Assembly: GCA_949358305.1 (NCBI GenBank)
Contig: OX442318.1
Location: 1,722,501 to 1,786,500 of the forward strand
Direction of reading: 5' to 3'
DNA length: 64,000 bases
From: Strigamia acuminata
Lineage: Eukaryota; Arthropoda; Chilopoda; Geophilomorpha; Linotaeniidae
This document shows positions 41,513 through 52,200 of this stretch, piece after piece. Every line of letters begins with the position of its first letter. The first letter of the stretch is position 1. The notes beneath the pieces were generated by a model. It worked only from the letters and a program-made list of their open reading frames with translations. It made no database searches and was not told the DNA's origin. The position numbers were made by a program, and so were the translations under genes.

Positions 41513-44500
41513 TCTCTCTCTCTCATCATTGAATCTCAAATGATGAAATGACATCATTGAATCATCTCAAATGATAAAATTCAACTTGGATCTTGGAACT
41601 ATTTTTTTACCTAGCAACTGTTGTTTACAGTATTCATACGCTAGGCCTGATTGCTCAGATTGGATGTATACACAGACAAAATAGTGCAAACTTTCAGCTC
41701 ATTGTTTACATTGTTGACTGTTTATGGAATGAAATTATTTTAGGGTCTCATTCAGCATGATATAACAATCCTTCACGTTTAATATTGCAACAATCTGTGA
41801 GTGTCTCATTTATGTGCTCCCCTTGTTAGTAGTTTGTAATATTTAAAAAAGTTTAAATTATAGTCTTTGATGCTTTGGTGGTATAAAGTAATACTAGCAA
41901 TCTCTCTCATCCTATAAGATAATCAGAGTTTCAGACAAAAATTTGTCACAAAATCCTATTTTTGGTCAGATTTTAATAACAGTTATGCGCGCAAACTAGC
42001 ACGCTTGGGTCCAGGTTCGTGGAAAAATGTCGATTTTTTGCTTAAAATCGTCGACTTGTAGATAGTTGCTTGTGCTAAAAATATGCCAAACGAATGCTAA
42101 ACATAGGACAAACGTGCGCTACAGGAATAAGTAAATGGAAAAAAAAACTTTTATTTTTTTCTTTTTATATTTAAAAATTAGTTATTGTGGGTCCAAGTGA
42201 TTCTTAGTTTTTATTTCTGGTTTAAATTTCTGAATATTTTATTAGGCAATAGTAAAAATAGTAAATATTTCTACAAACTTGTGCAAACGGTTACTAACAG
42301 TATTGTGAAGTATTATTTTTAATATTAATACTAATGTTTTTAATGCACTTAATCCGAAAAGTAGCCAGCCCTGATCTCTGTGCTAAGAATTGTCGGATGT
42401 ACTTTTTGGATTTGAAATCTGTTTATCACTATTTTCGGAGGAGAGAGAGGTCGGACAGACAGACAGACAGACAGATTCCTGATGATTAATGTATAGATGT
42501 TGAATTAATAGAAACTCACTTGCATTGGACTGACTGCTGGTCAAGCTTCATTTTAAAACATTTCTGTTCACATTTGGTAGCACGTTCATTCGTTTGACAG
42601 GGACTTTTACGAGTGTTTATGCGAATAAGCTGAAAATAACTAATTTAGCAAATGGCACTGATATATTTTAGCGTGTGCAAAACTTCTACCGTTAGACGCG
42701 ACAGATCGATTTTAATGCCGAAGGAGGTTGCACGTAAAAAAAAAATGTGTTTGGAGTGGAAAAGTTGATTTTTCGGCAGAAAGAAGACCTGCAATGAGTA
42801 CAAAGAAATAATAATAAACATCTGAATGAAATGTTAATTCACAAGACATCTCACTGGGTCATATTCTTTGCATTTTCGAAGAAACCTTGTAGAGTAAATA
42901 ATGAAAGTGTTATTCTTTGGAAAAAATGACTCTTCAACTGTAAAAATTTATCAGTGAAAGAACTTATTTGATTTTTGGTAATGATTTATACCTTTCTTAA
43001 TCACGGTGCACATTCCAAATGGTGTTGTCAAATATGATATGTTCACAATTTTGGGATCTGCATTTTCATACTGGAAAAGAAATCATTTGTAAAAGTAATT
43101 TCCAAGCCCAGATTACCAAATTGTGTTTTGCATTCACAACTTTTTTATGATCCTGATCAAGCACTTTTGTTTCCACTTAGGTTTTAAAGATGCTGATTTC
43201 TGGCACCTTGGAAATGAACAGTGTACCAAGCACTTGTTGCAGTTATACCGGGTGGCCAACATAAAAGCGGCCTCATAATATTACATACACACATTTTCAG
43301 GCCGCTTTTATGTGGGCCACCCGGTAGCACTTAAGCAGTTAATGCTAAGAAATCGTTAAAGGTAAAATTTCGATTACAGCCAATCAAATGAAATGACTGC
43401 ATTCTACAATGCAATAATTTCATGAAATTAATTTTCTGTGATTTGCATAGTGCTCTCCACTCTCCTTCCAAACACAAGTTAAGAAACAGGGTTGAATGGG
43501 GATATTAAGGAATGGGATGATGTCATAGATCACGTAATAAGATTATTTATATTAGTTGTGTGCGATTTTAAAATTTCAATTGCTTACTTGGGTAGTCTTG
43601 TCAAATCCGCCTACCACCTCCTCTCTGTACTCTCCATTAACCTCTCTAGAATCTTCCCATAATTTCAATGAATTGTTTACGTATCGAGATTTAGGGTGGA
43701 GTAAGTCAAAAAGTTGAGAATTGGAGCAATCTGTACCAAGTTCTTCTGCTAACTTCTGCTTATAGAAATTTATATTACCATGATCGAAACAAGCGACAAT
43801 AAGTGGAAACTGGATAATGTCATCTCTCACGAGACTAACAGTTTTGACGAGTCGAAAATCAAAATATGTAGCAATTTGATTGTAAACATTGTAAAACGAC
43901 ATGAGGATCAGAATTAGGAAAAGTGAGTTTTTCAGTTTCTGCTGCACGGACGATTTTTTTCGCGTGGTGTTCTGATGTTTTTCAAGAATTGTTTGAATTT
44001 TGTGTTTCAACTTGGAATTTGCCTTTGTTATTTTTCTGAACTTCATAAAGGGCATTCTGCAGCCGTGAACAAATATTTGGATGATTGTTAAGCAAGACAT
44101 TCCAAAATAGAGTCCAACGTTTCCACCAAGGTCGCACAGTAAAGAGATGATGTCATAGGAAACATGTTCTTGCAAGGTTCGGACATGATTATTGACAACG
44201 ATAACTTCCAGAGCATACTCAGACTGATGAATATTCAATGTTTCATAGCGTATGCTTAGTTTTGTCACTTCGCATGAATCGGCACATTTGCAATGATTTC
44301 TAAGTTTTGTTGTATGGATAAATTTTGTCCACATTTGATATTGCTGTCTTAGGTAAGTGGCGTTGCATTCCGGTAGGTCTGTCGTTTCGTAAAATGGAGA
44401 TCTAAAAAATAAGTTGAGTTACTTTGTGTTGGTTGTTGACAAATTGAAAATTGATACATACACGTGGGATTCATAGGGCAATACAAATAGCTGTATTTGA

Positions 44501-47459
44501 AAAGTGAGTTTAAAATTTAAGTTGTTGCAGTTGCAGTTGTTTTACTGCGTAAATGGTGCGCGCATGCCCACATACTGAAAGCAGACTATCAGCCATCATT
44601 TAGATAGTCCGACACAACCTTCAGTCGAGCAATTTCAACGTTCACATGATTAAGGGACCACCAGAAAAGTATGGAGTAATTAATTGCCAAAAAAGGATGG
44701 CAAGTTACTTTATATCGGAGAACGAAGCAGACATTTTGTTTTGGGTTACTAAATGTCTATGATTCTTTTCTACCAGCAACGTTTTCTTAACTGCTCTTTA
44801 GTTGGTTAAAATTACACTAGGGGGTTTCATAAATGATGCGCTGAAGGCGCTGAAGCGATTATGACGATTATTCTGCTGAAGCGATTATCATGTGACTTGC
44901 GTGGGCCAATCACATGAATAATCGCTTCAGCGTTTCCGCACTTATTTATAATCACTGAAAAAGGAGCTTTTCATGCTTAAAACATAACATAACATAACCG
45001 GAAGTCATGTGACAGTAGTATAATCAATTGAACCTAGCGTGGGTCTTCAATAATAGAGCGATTGTGATTATTGGAATAATCACTTCAGCGCTTTCAGTGC
45101 ATCATTTATGAAACCCCTTACTTACATGCCAGTTTAAATGTGCAGTTATTTTCTACACAGGCAACTTTTTTGTTATTTTGTTCGTTAATTCATTGTCTCA
45201 CACTGGCACTACAGTTACACAATTTTGCTATTCAGAGTGGAATTATTGGATTTTGCAGTTTACACTGAAAGGGTTTACGAATTCCAAAATAGAAGTTTTC
45301 TAACTAAATATTTTCATGAATAAATAAATAAATAAATAAAAATCCGGAAACTGGTCACAAAATTTACCACAGATTGTAAATCTTGCTCAGAGTAATTTTA
45401 GGGAATGATGTGTTATTAAAACACGTGTACCTGCACTTAATTTTTTTCAAGAGACAAGGATGCAAGCAGCCAATTAAATTGTTGTCGCATGGATTTCGTT
45501 TTGTGTTGACAAAGTTATACTGAAAGAAATTAATATTGTGAATGTTACTCAAATTAAAATATCTGAAGGAGAATTTACACATGATAAGATTAGTTGTATT
45601 TAATTTCACGGCCTTTAGTGTTTATATCAGTGAACGTTAATTTTCGTTTTAGTTAAATTAGACAAGTTGCTTGAGAATGACTAGCGGTACCGGTAGTTGG
45701 ACTTTGGACCTTGTGAGCTTGAAGTCAGGGCATGCAAGCACACCGACCAAACTGATGTAGCTTCAAAACGAGCTTGCTCGAAATTCATCTCACTTCAATT
45801 TACGGGAGACAGATCATTGGAAACAAGCTGGGATTTGTAATGCAGGGAAGCATTACACATTAGACTTCTAAACCCTGTCATTTTGTCCCTAAATAAAACA
45901 CCGAAATAATAGAAAATAAAGTAATTAAAAAAAAAAATTTTTTTTGCCAATATAAAGCAACAACAAACAAAATCCCACCAAAATTTGATATGATATGCTA
46001 CAATCGGGAAATTAATCGCGCGGAAAACTAGAAAATATTTCTAGTTCGATTTTATTTTGCAGCCAATCACAGCTCATTTGCAGCAAACCCCGGATGCAAC
46101 GTATCCGCGGCGTATCCGCAAGTGTGAACCGTCTTCCATGAAAATGACGGAAATGACTTTGTCATAATGACGTCATTTCTGTAATTTTCATGGAATACAC
46201 CGCTAAAAGTGCACTAAAACCGGTTTATTAATTCAACCGGAGGTCGGAGAAATCTGAAAATACCTTAGGATACTAATATAGGTATGCTCGACTTAATGCC
46301 GTTGTCCGTTTCACTCTAGCTGCTATAGTTTTTGCGGAATCGTTGACGACGGACGGACGGACGGACAGACGGACATGACCGTTTCATGAGACTTTCTAAA
46401 CATAGAGTTTAGAAGTCTAAAAGTCAACATAGAGTGAAGCACATAGTGTAAAAAAAGGAAGGATTTTCTTTTGGGTGTGTGGATTGGCAACCATTTTCAA
46501 ATTTCTTTTTCATGTCAGTTTTACAATGTAAATTTGACGGCTAGTGCAGTTTGACATTATACAGGGTGAGCCAGAGAGACCTGATGATTTTGAAAATTTA
46601 ATTACTTTGTAACTGATTAAAACTTCTATTGTTGAGCTATTGCTTCCTCCAACAATCTCTACTCTATACTCTTGTTCGATTCAAAAGGATGCTCTTCTCC
46701 CATTGGCCGAGCCGTATCACTGGTGTAGTGATCCAAAAATGTAGACCCAAACACCAGAAATGCATTACAATGTACAGACACTGTAATCGATTGCCTAGGC
46801 AACGGCCAAAAATTCAAACTTGTTTTTCCAGACATAATAACCGATAAACAGTTTTTCAGTTATATGTGCATAGAAATGTTATTTCCGAAAAGGAGATAAC
46901 ATTTCTTTATAAAAATAATCAAAATTATATCAACTTAAATGGTAATAGCAATCACAAAACATAATAAAAATAAAAACTACTTCTCCTAGTGGTAGTAATA
47001 CAGACTGGGGTTAGTAGTAATGCGGCTCGGCCAATGGGAGAAGGGCACCCTTTTGAGTCGAACAAGAGTATAGTCAAAATGGTGACTGATAAATAAGCAC
47101 ATAAATTCTTCAGATTTCTCTGGCCCGTTGAGTTTTGTTATTTTATTGTGTGTTCAATTGATAAATTATTCTTACCTTTTGCACATTCGACATAGCAATG
47201 GTACTTAGATATACTAGTATACGGCTGCTATCTCGTCTATAAATTTTTATTCGAATCTTAACACCACCTTCATATGTAAGATGCGCTACTGGCGACGGAT
47301 GAATTAATAGCTTTAAATTTAGAGAAGAAATAGAACACTTTTAATCGGATTTAAAAATTACAATTATTTACAGTTGCCATCACAACTTTCCATTGTAATA
47401 AATTGTTATTGCAATACTTAAGTACCGTACTGCTTTATTAAAATTTTTTTTTGGGCTGA

Positions 47460-47492
<33 letters not shown>

Positions 47493-48560
47493 AAGTCGGT
47501 TTGGGGCGGCGCGCGGTGCAATAAACGCCGCCCGGCGTTTGTATTCGAGCCCGGCGTCTGAATGAAACGGGCGTTTAAATGAGGCAGTACGGTAATGACC
47601 ATTTTGTCTCCTGAACTAAAATAAATTTAAATTTCTATAAAAATATAAGGTTTATAAAAGCAGTTCTGTTAATCTGCAAAATAGTTTGATTTTAATATCA
47701 ATATACGATGATATAAGCAAAAATATTTTATAATTTTGGCAAAAAAACACAACACTTACTTTAAAATCCCAACAACCTTCAGGAAATTTTAGTTTGATGA
47801 CCATCTTGTAATTAACATTTCCAAATTGAAGTAATGCTAAATAAAAAGGAATTTTACAATAATAAACGTGGATTTGCATTTATCTAGTTTTCTAACTTAC
47901 GGCTTGAAATTTTACCAACTGGCCGTTCAAGATTAAGGAGGTTTTGAATTGTCAAGTTGCTGCGTGATTTTCTCTGCAAAGATATTTTCTTATTGCTTGT
48001 TAAAAAATAATAAAGAAATGAAAATTTACCATTGAAAAATATGCATCAGATATGTAACTAGTTGTATGCAAATATTTTACCATCTCTTGAAGAGTGTATT
48101 TATATTTACCAAATTCCAGTGCGTAAGATCCTTGACACAGGTTTAAAATGTATTTGTTCTGTTTGTTTTTGATATTTAGTTTTTGTTCGTTTTGGAAATG
48201 GAAATTTTGATATTCTTGCGTTGATTCTGGGTAAATATAAACATTTGGAAAATCACCATGACTGGTTTCAATGAAGTACGCATCAACTGTTGTTGGTTCG
48301 CTCATGTAATGCCAAATCCGTTCTCCCGTTTGAAAAACACACACTGTCAAATCTACAATGAGCAATGTAAATAATAGAATGGACATTTTCTTTTTCTTTT
48401 TTGAAATCTTCTTCATCGATTTGAAAAATGCTGGCATCTCCGATTGCTCTGCCATCACATTGGCAACGAGTTGTTGCATTTTTCTTTGTCGACGTTGTTG
48501 GATTCGTTCAAATGGTCGAATCAGTTTGTGTTCACCCATTTGGTATATTTTTATCGCCAT
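40801..48560 (-). CDS. G4: two-module DEG/ENaC channel gene, complete
   Basis: Exons: 48560-48030, 47973-47901, 47836-47760, 47310-47176, 45519-45431, 44401-43588, 43070-42992, 42937-42855, 42788-42690, 42629-42520, 41131-40801. Sum 2,421 nt, 806 residues. Rough residue map: basic N-terminus 1-59 (KKKKKMSILL), TM1-A 60-77, Cys-rich ectodomain, TM2-A about 386-413 (VGLYFGMSCLTIIQIF), basic cytoplasmic linker 414-460, TM1-B about 461-476, ectodomain B with PFGMCTVI and SPCQTNERATKC, TM2-B 777-806 (ILTGLSILSLIEYFI), then stop. The conserved Glu after the GxS filter is Gln in module A (IIQ), but Glu in module B. Start MAIKIY chosen because it precedes the conserved HKLIRPFERIQQR. The gene contains five or more MITEs in introns. 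Confidence 0.93.
41193..41825. mobile_element. Foldback element with ~255-base arms around (TG)n (last G4 intron)
   Basis: 633 bases. Arms 41193-41453 and about 41567-41825 are near-identical inverted copies with ends CAAGGGGAGCACA. The centre is (TG)n then (TC)n (41455-41524). Flanks carry TTA on both sides. The related site near G5 (AAACTTAGCAGTTTG, ~54629) lacks the insert, giving the empty site. A 3-base TWA duplication suggests Harbinger-type mobilisation; no protein. Confidence 0.85.
43248..43324. mobile_element. 77-base MITE present in G4, absent in G5
   Basis: Inverted ends CCGGGTGGCC(A/C)ACATAAAAGCGGCCT, flanked by TA. The duplicate of this region at ~61717 reads GTTATAGCACTT with no insert. 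Mariner-like by the TA target. It lies in G4 intron 6. Confidence 0.88.
43588..44401 (-). CDS. G4 exon 6: TM2-A / TM1-B fusion exon
   Basis: 814 nt with no stop. Contains PFYETTDLPEC, CKCADSCEVTK, SYDIISLLCDLGGN, the TM2 signature, KFRKITKANSKLKHKIQ, FLILILMSFYNVYNQ and FPLIVAC. Its translation from codon 325 on is identical to that of 61979-62792 in G5. Confidence 0.92.
44820..45117. mobile_element. MITE with GGGGTTTCATAAATGATGC ends (G4 intron 5)
   Basis: 298 bases, inverted ends over ~45 bases with imperfect matches, CTA at the left flank and TTA at the right. G-starting ends plus a 3-base target fit PIF/Harbinger. Copied to 63211-63508 by the segmental duplication. Confidence 0.7.
45863..46417. 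mobile_element. TA-flanked inverted-repeat element, GACTTCTAAAC ends (G4 intron 4)
   Basis: Ends GACTTCTAAAC inverted, TA outside both. Inside: poly(A)/poly(T) tract, CGTATCCGC words and a GGACGGAC run (46350-46372). Ends are short, so confidence is limited. Confidence 0.45.
46667..47070. mobile_element. TA-flanked MITE, TACTCTTGTTCGA ends (G4 intron 4)
   Basis: 404 bases, inverted ends TACTCTTGTTCGA(T/C)TCAAAAGG continuing to CTTCTCCCATTGGCCGAGCC. Related inside to the element at 11405-11758. Confidence 0.72.
47425..47592. mobile_element. Tigger/pogo-like MITE, copy 2 (G4 intron 3)
   Basis: 168 bases with ends CCGTACTGC inverted and TA outside both. Shares GCCCGGCGTTT words with 7225-7545. 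Contains a run of about 29 C (47460-47488). Confidence 0.75.
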
Positions 48561-48709
48561 ATTTTCATAAAAATAGACCTGTAAATTGAAATTCATAATA
48601 AATTGTTTTTTGTTGTCATTGCACAGTACACATGCAAGAGGAACACAGGGCAGGAAGTTATTTGAATCGTTAATCATAAATAACATTGTAATTTCAGTAT
48701 AGGTTTATA

Positions 48710-50064
48710 AGGGTGAGGCACAAAAAATTATGAACACATGGGATTTGTTTGTTTTGAGGTCATCTCATTATTTTATTGTTTTCTAACATTTTCAAAACCA
48801 TGACCATAACCATGAAACCTTGTTTTTGAACATGGAAACTCTTAATTTTCGTCGTAATCAACTAAAATGAAAAAATACGTAGGTTCAAAAAATTATGAAC
48901 AGTAGGTTTACAATGATTTATGACAATGTAGGCAATGATTTAGTACCATTTAATACCCAACAAAGTTACCCTTAAGATGACTATGTACACCCTGTCTGAA
49001 ATGGAATTAATTAGTGATTTTAATGAGGAAAAGTAGCTGCAGCTTTGTGGACTGGGCCATTGTCTTGCTGAAAGGTGGCTTTTCTGCCTTTGAGTCAAGT
49101 TTTGTAGGGACGTAAATGTTTCTGTAGTATGTCCTGATATGCATTTGCATACATCCTTCCAGAAATTAAGGCTAAAGATGTTTTTTCTTAAAATTGAAAC
49201 CACTCCATATCATCACAATTCCTCCACCTTTGAAAAATACTCCTCTTCTTCATGTAAATTAAGCCAATAGTGTTTTTTGCCATCTGGGCTATTAAGGTTG
49301 AACTTTTTTATCACTGAAAATTATTTTTCTCTATTCTGCATCCCAGTTTGATATTTTTTGGCACACTTTAATCTGTCTTCTTTTTGCTTCTTTTTCAGGA
49401 ATGGTTTTGCCTTCTTTTTCATCTACTTACAATTGTCATTCTTCTTCAAATCTCGAGTAACTGTAGTTTTTGATACATTTACACTCTATTCACTAGCAAT
49501 TTTTCGATCAAACTGATTTTTATTTACAGCCAAATGGAAAATACGTCGCAGATCATATTGTTTCAGTTTACTTTTTCTCCCGCCACACTTCTTTCTCCCA
49601 GTCAAACTACTTTTGCCATTGATCTATTGTGTTACGGTAGACCTTGCTCTGTTCAACCGACTTGCAATTACACTAAGAGAGACTTTTTCAGCTACTACTA
49701 GTAGGGTATCAATTTGGCAGCATAGGATGAAATTCCCATTTCCACATTAAAATCATTAATTAATTCCATGTCAGACAGGGTGTACATAGTTATCTTAAAG
49801 TAGGGTAACTTTATTGGATATTAAATGGTACTAAATCATTGCCTACATTGTCATACATCATTGGAAACCTATGGTTCATAATTTTTTGAATCTAGGTATT
49901 TTTTTTATTTTAGTTGATTACGACGAAAATTAAAGGTTTCCATGTTCAAAAACAAGGTTTCATGGTTATGGTCATGGTTTTGAAAATGTTAGAAAACAAT
50001 AAAATAATGAGATGACCTCAAAACAAACAAATCCCATGTGTTCATAATTTTTTGTGCCTCACCT
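48710..50064 (-). mobile_element. Degenerate Tc1-like transposon with long IR/DR ends
   Basis: 1.36 kb, TA on both sides. Terminal inverted repeats of about 310 bases start AGGTGAGGCACAAAAAATTA. Each carries an outer and an inner direct repeat with CAAAAAATTATGAACA, the IR/DR pattern of Tc1 relatives. The minus strand between them encodes scattered transposase pieces: an N-terminal helix-turn-helix region with GRKKCGGRKSKL, and a late segment where ATFQQDN.PVH-like residues can be traced (about 49060-49080). Many stops and frameshifts, so it is dead. It stands between G4 and segment T. Confidence 0.82.
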
Positions 50065-50227
50065 TAAAATATATTTCAGCAAATGCTTGTTCTATCTTTT
50101 GAACAACTTTGGTTATGAACATGATTCATCAAGTATGCGTTTAAGCATAACTGCATTTTTGAATTATTCTCCTTGATTAATTTTTCACAAATTTTTTTTG
50201 TGTCAAAGTAGTAATAGTGGAAATTAA

Positions 50228-50526
50228 TAGCCCAAAGTTTAAATCTAGTTCTGGTAGTTGGTGCGAACGCATCTAGCCCAAAATTATCTAGTTTAAAAAT
50301 TGTTAAACTAGGTAATTCTAATCCATTTGTGTGAACTAGATAATTGCCAAAGAACTAGATAACTGCCAAGGTCACTTCCCACAATTCCATGCGTAACCTG
50401 GTCAGTTGGTTGTCTATTGGCTGCATGCTAGCCTAGATACGTGGCTTTTTGCTTTTTGGTGCGAACGCTTTAGCCTGAACTTTTTAAGCTAATATCAGGC
50501 CAGAACTAGATTTAAAGTTTGGGCTA
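50228..50526. mobile_element. Inverted-repeat element, TAGCCCAAAGTTTAAATC ends
   Basis: 26-base opposed arms TAGCCCAAAGTTTAAATCTA... at 50228-50254 and 50500-50525, with smaller AACTAGATAA repeats inside. No target duplication resolved. Confidence 0.55.
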
Positions 50527-50551
50527 GCCCAAACTTTCTGGTGCGAACAAG

Positions 50552-50800
50552 GTATAACCACTTGGCCACCCAAGGGTGACTTGCGTCACTGACACACACT
50601 GCTTACTGGACCCACCACAGCCTCCATGAGCAGCTGCATGGACCGAGGTTATTACGGCAAAACAGTAAAGCGTACTGACCCCTTCACCCATGGGGATAAC
50701 CTCCCTGTTGGTTGCTGTGTGGCGTGCCCAAGAGCCACAGCCAGCTTGTAGGTTAAACAAGGGAACTCCGACTCCTAGACAACAGATTACAGGTCACCAA
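50552..50800. repeat. R2 dispersed repeat, copy 3
   Basis: GGTGACTTGCGTCACTGACA, CACACACTGCTTA and GGAACTCCGACTCCTAGACA, close to copy 2. It adjoins segment T as at 35359. Confidence 0.7.
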
Positions 50801-50860
50801 TTTTCTAATTCTTGTGAACTCTTAAGATGTCAATTTTTTTGATTAGCTTTCTGTACTTAC

Positions 50861-50940
50861 AGTTTGAAGTTGCGATTAATGGAACTGCGGCACTTGATCT
50901 GTTCGTATTGCCACTGCAATGCAGTATATTGATGTTGTGT
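50861..50940 (-). other. Exon-like segment T, copy 2
   Basis: 80 nt, AACAG before and GTAAGTAC after, open as TQHQYTALQWQYEQIK then CRSSINRNFK. It differs from copy 1 by four residues, with frame and splice sites kept. Confidence 0.5.
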
Positions 50941-51142
50941 CTGTTGAAAGAGTAATTTAAAATTAATGACAACTTAAATAATTTATCACAAAGACTTGAT
51001 TATAACTAATCACCAGTTGAATGTCAGAAAACCAACCATTATAATGTTTTCAAAGTCATGAACATAGTTATTACTAATAACTATGATCATGTTTCGTCTG
51101 GACAGTAAAAATCAATAATATTTTGCAAAGAAATATGCTTAC

Positions 51143-51232
51143 ATCTTCCATGTACTTGACCCTAATGCCAGGAGCCATTGAGCAATATATAGTTTGCCAG
51201 AAAAATGTATATACGAAATCTGTTCACGCTTA
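51143..51232 (-). pseudogene. Exon-like segment K, copy 2 (frameshifted)
   Basis: One base shorter than copy 1 within the region after YIHFSG, so YCSMAPGIRVKYMED is only reached in another frame. Splice sites CTCAG and GTAAGC remain. Confidence 0.45.
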
Positions 51233-51279
51233 CTGAGAAGATACAGGTTTTGTGTAAACATTTTTTTGTGTAAACATTT

Positions 51280-52200
51280 TTTTGTGTGTATATTGCTCTG
51301 GCGTACTCTGTATTTGTTAAAATGAGAATGAAAATTTTTAATACACTATAGATCTGTTTGTAGTACAATGAATTTTCAAAGGCAATCCCTGAATAGAAGA
51401 AACAGGCCTGTTCGCACAAATATTATTTTTAATTGTGGTACCGAACAACCAGGAACAACATTGATTCCTATATGGAGTATTAGATATCATGCACGGGAGA
51501 AATCAATGGTGAAAGACTGCACTTTTCATATTCTGCAACCAGAGCGTGCTGTCAAACATTAAAAATGGTAATTTCAAGGTTGATTACTATTTTTTTTTAT
51601 TGGACAATAAGTTGAGGGAGAATTGATTAAAATTGGAAAATTTACACTGGAATAATTAATTAATTCAAATTGAAGAAGCAAATGGCAACATTCTGCGCTT
51701 CCAAGTTGCAGCGCCAATTAGTGGCGTAATACGAAACTAATATCAAGGTTTAAATGCGATCAATTTATTAAACCGATCTCATTAATTTAAATTATAAAAA
51801 AACAAAAATACTTATTAAAAATATGTGTTTATTATACGAGTTTTTAAACTCAAAATCAAACATGAAAATTCTAATTGCGGGAATGCTGCGGGATTGATCG
51901 CTACCAGTCAGCTTGTGGGAAATGGCGGTTGTTTGTTATGAGTATTTCTGCCAAATTGAGCATCAAACACGGATGGATTTCACCTATGACTGTGGGTAAT
52001 CGTCTCGAATAAAGCTACAAACCAATCTACAACCCGATTTCGTATAAAATCTTAACAAGTTCATTCATTTATTTATTTATTTATTTCTAGTCTGTTTTAA
52101 TATTACGACACCGTGATGAAAGTCTCCGCCGAGCCACCTCGCGCAATTTGATCCCATCCTTGCAAGGTAAACAACATTTAATTTTGACATATAAATTTGG
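51280..52200. repeat. R1 spacer repeat, copy d
   Basis: Best match of copy a (7735-8640), including the segment at 52091-52166. Homology runs on weakly toward 53100 (GAGATGTGTTCTGTTGGAATCC versus ~9393). Downstream of G5 on the minus strand. Confidence 0.8.
52091..52166 (+). other. Exon-like segment in R1, copy d
   Basis: 76 nt between TTTCTAG and GTAAAC, open as SVLILRHRDESLRRATSR then NLIPSLQ. Partner of 8542-8617. Confidence 0.4.

Noticed and set aside
47460-47488. C29 run as a biological signal
   Set aside because: A homopolymer in a MITE, with length likely unstable or a sequencing artefact.
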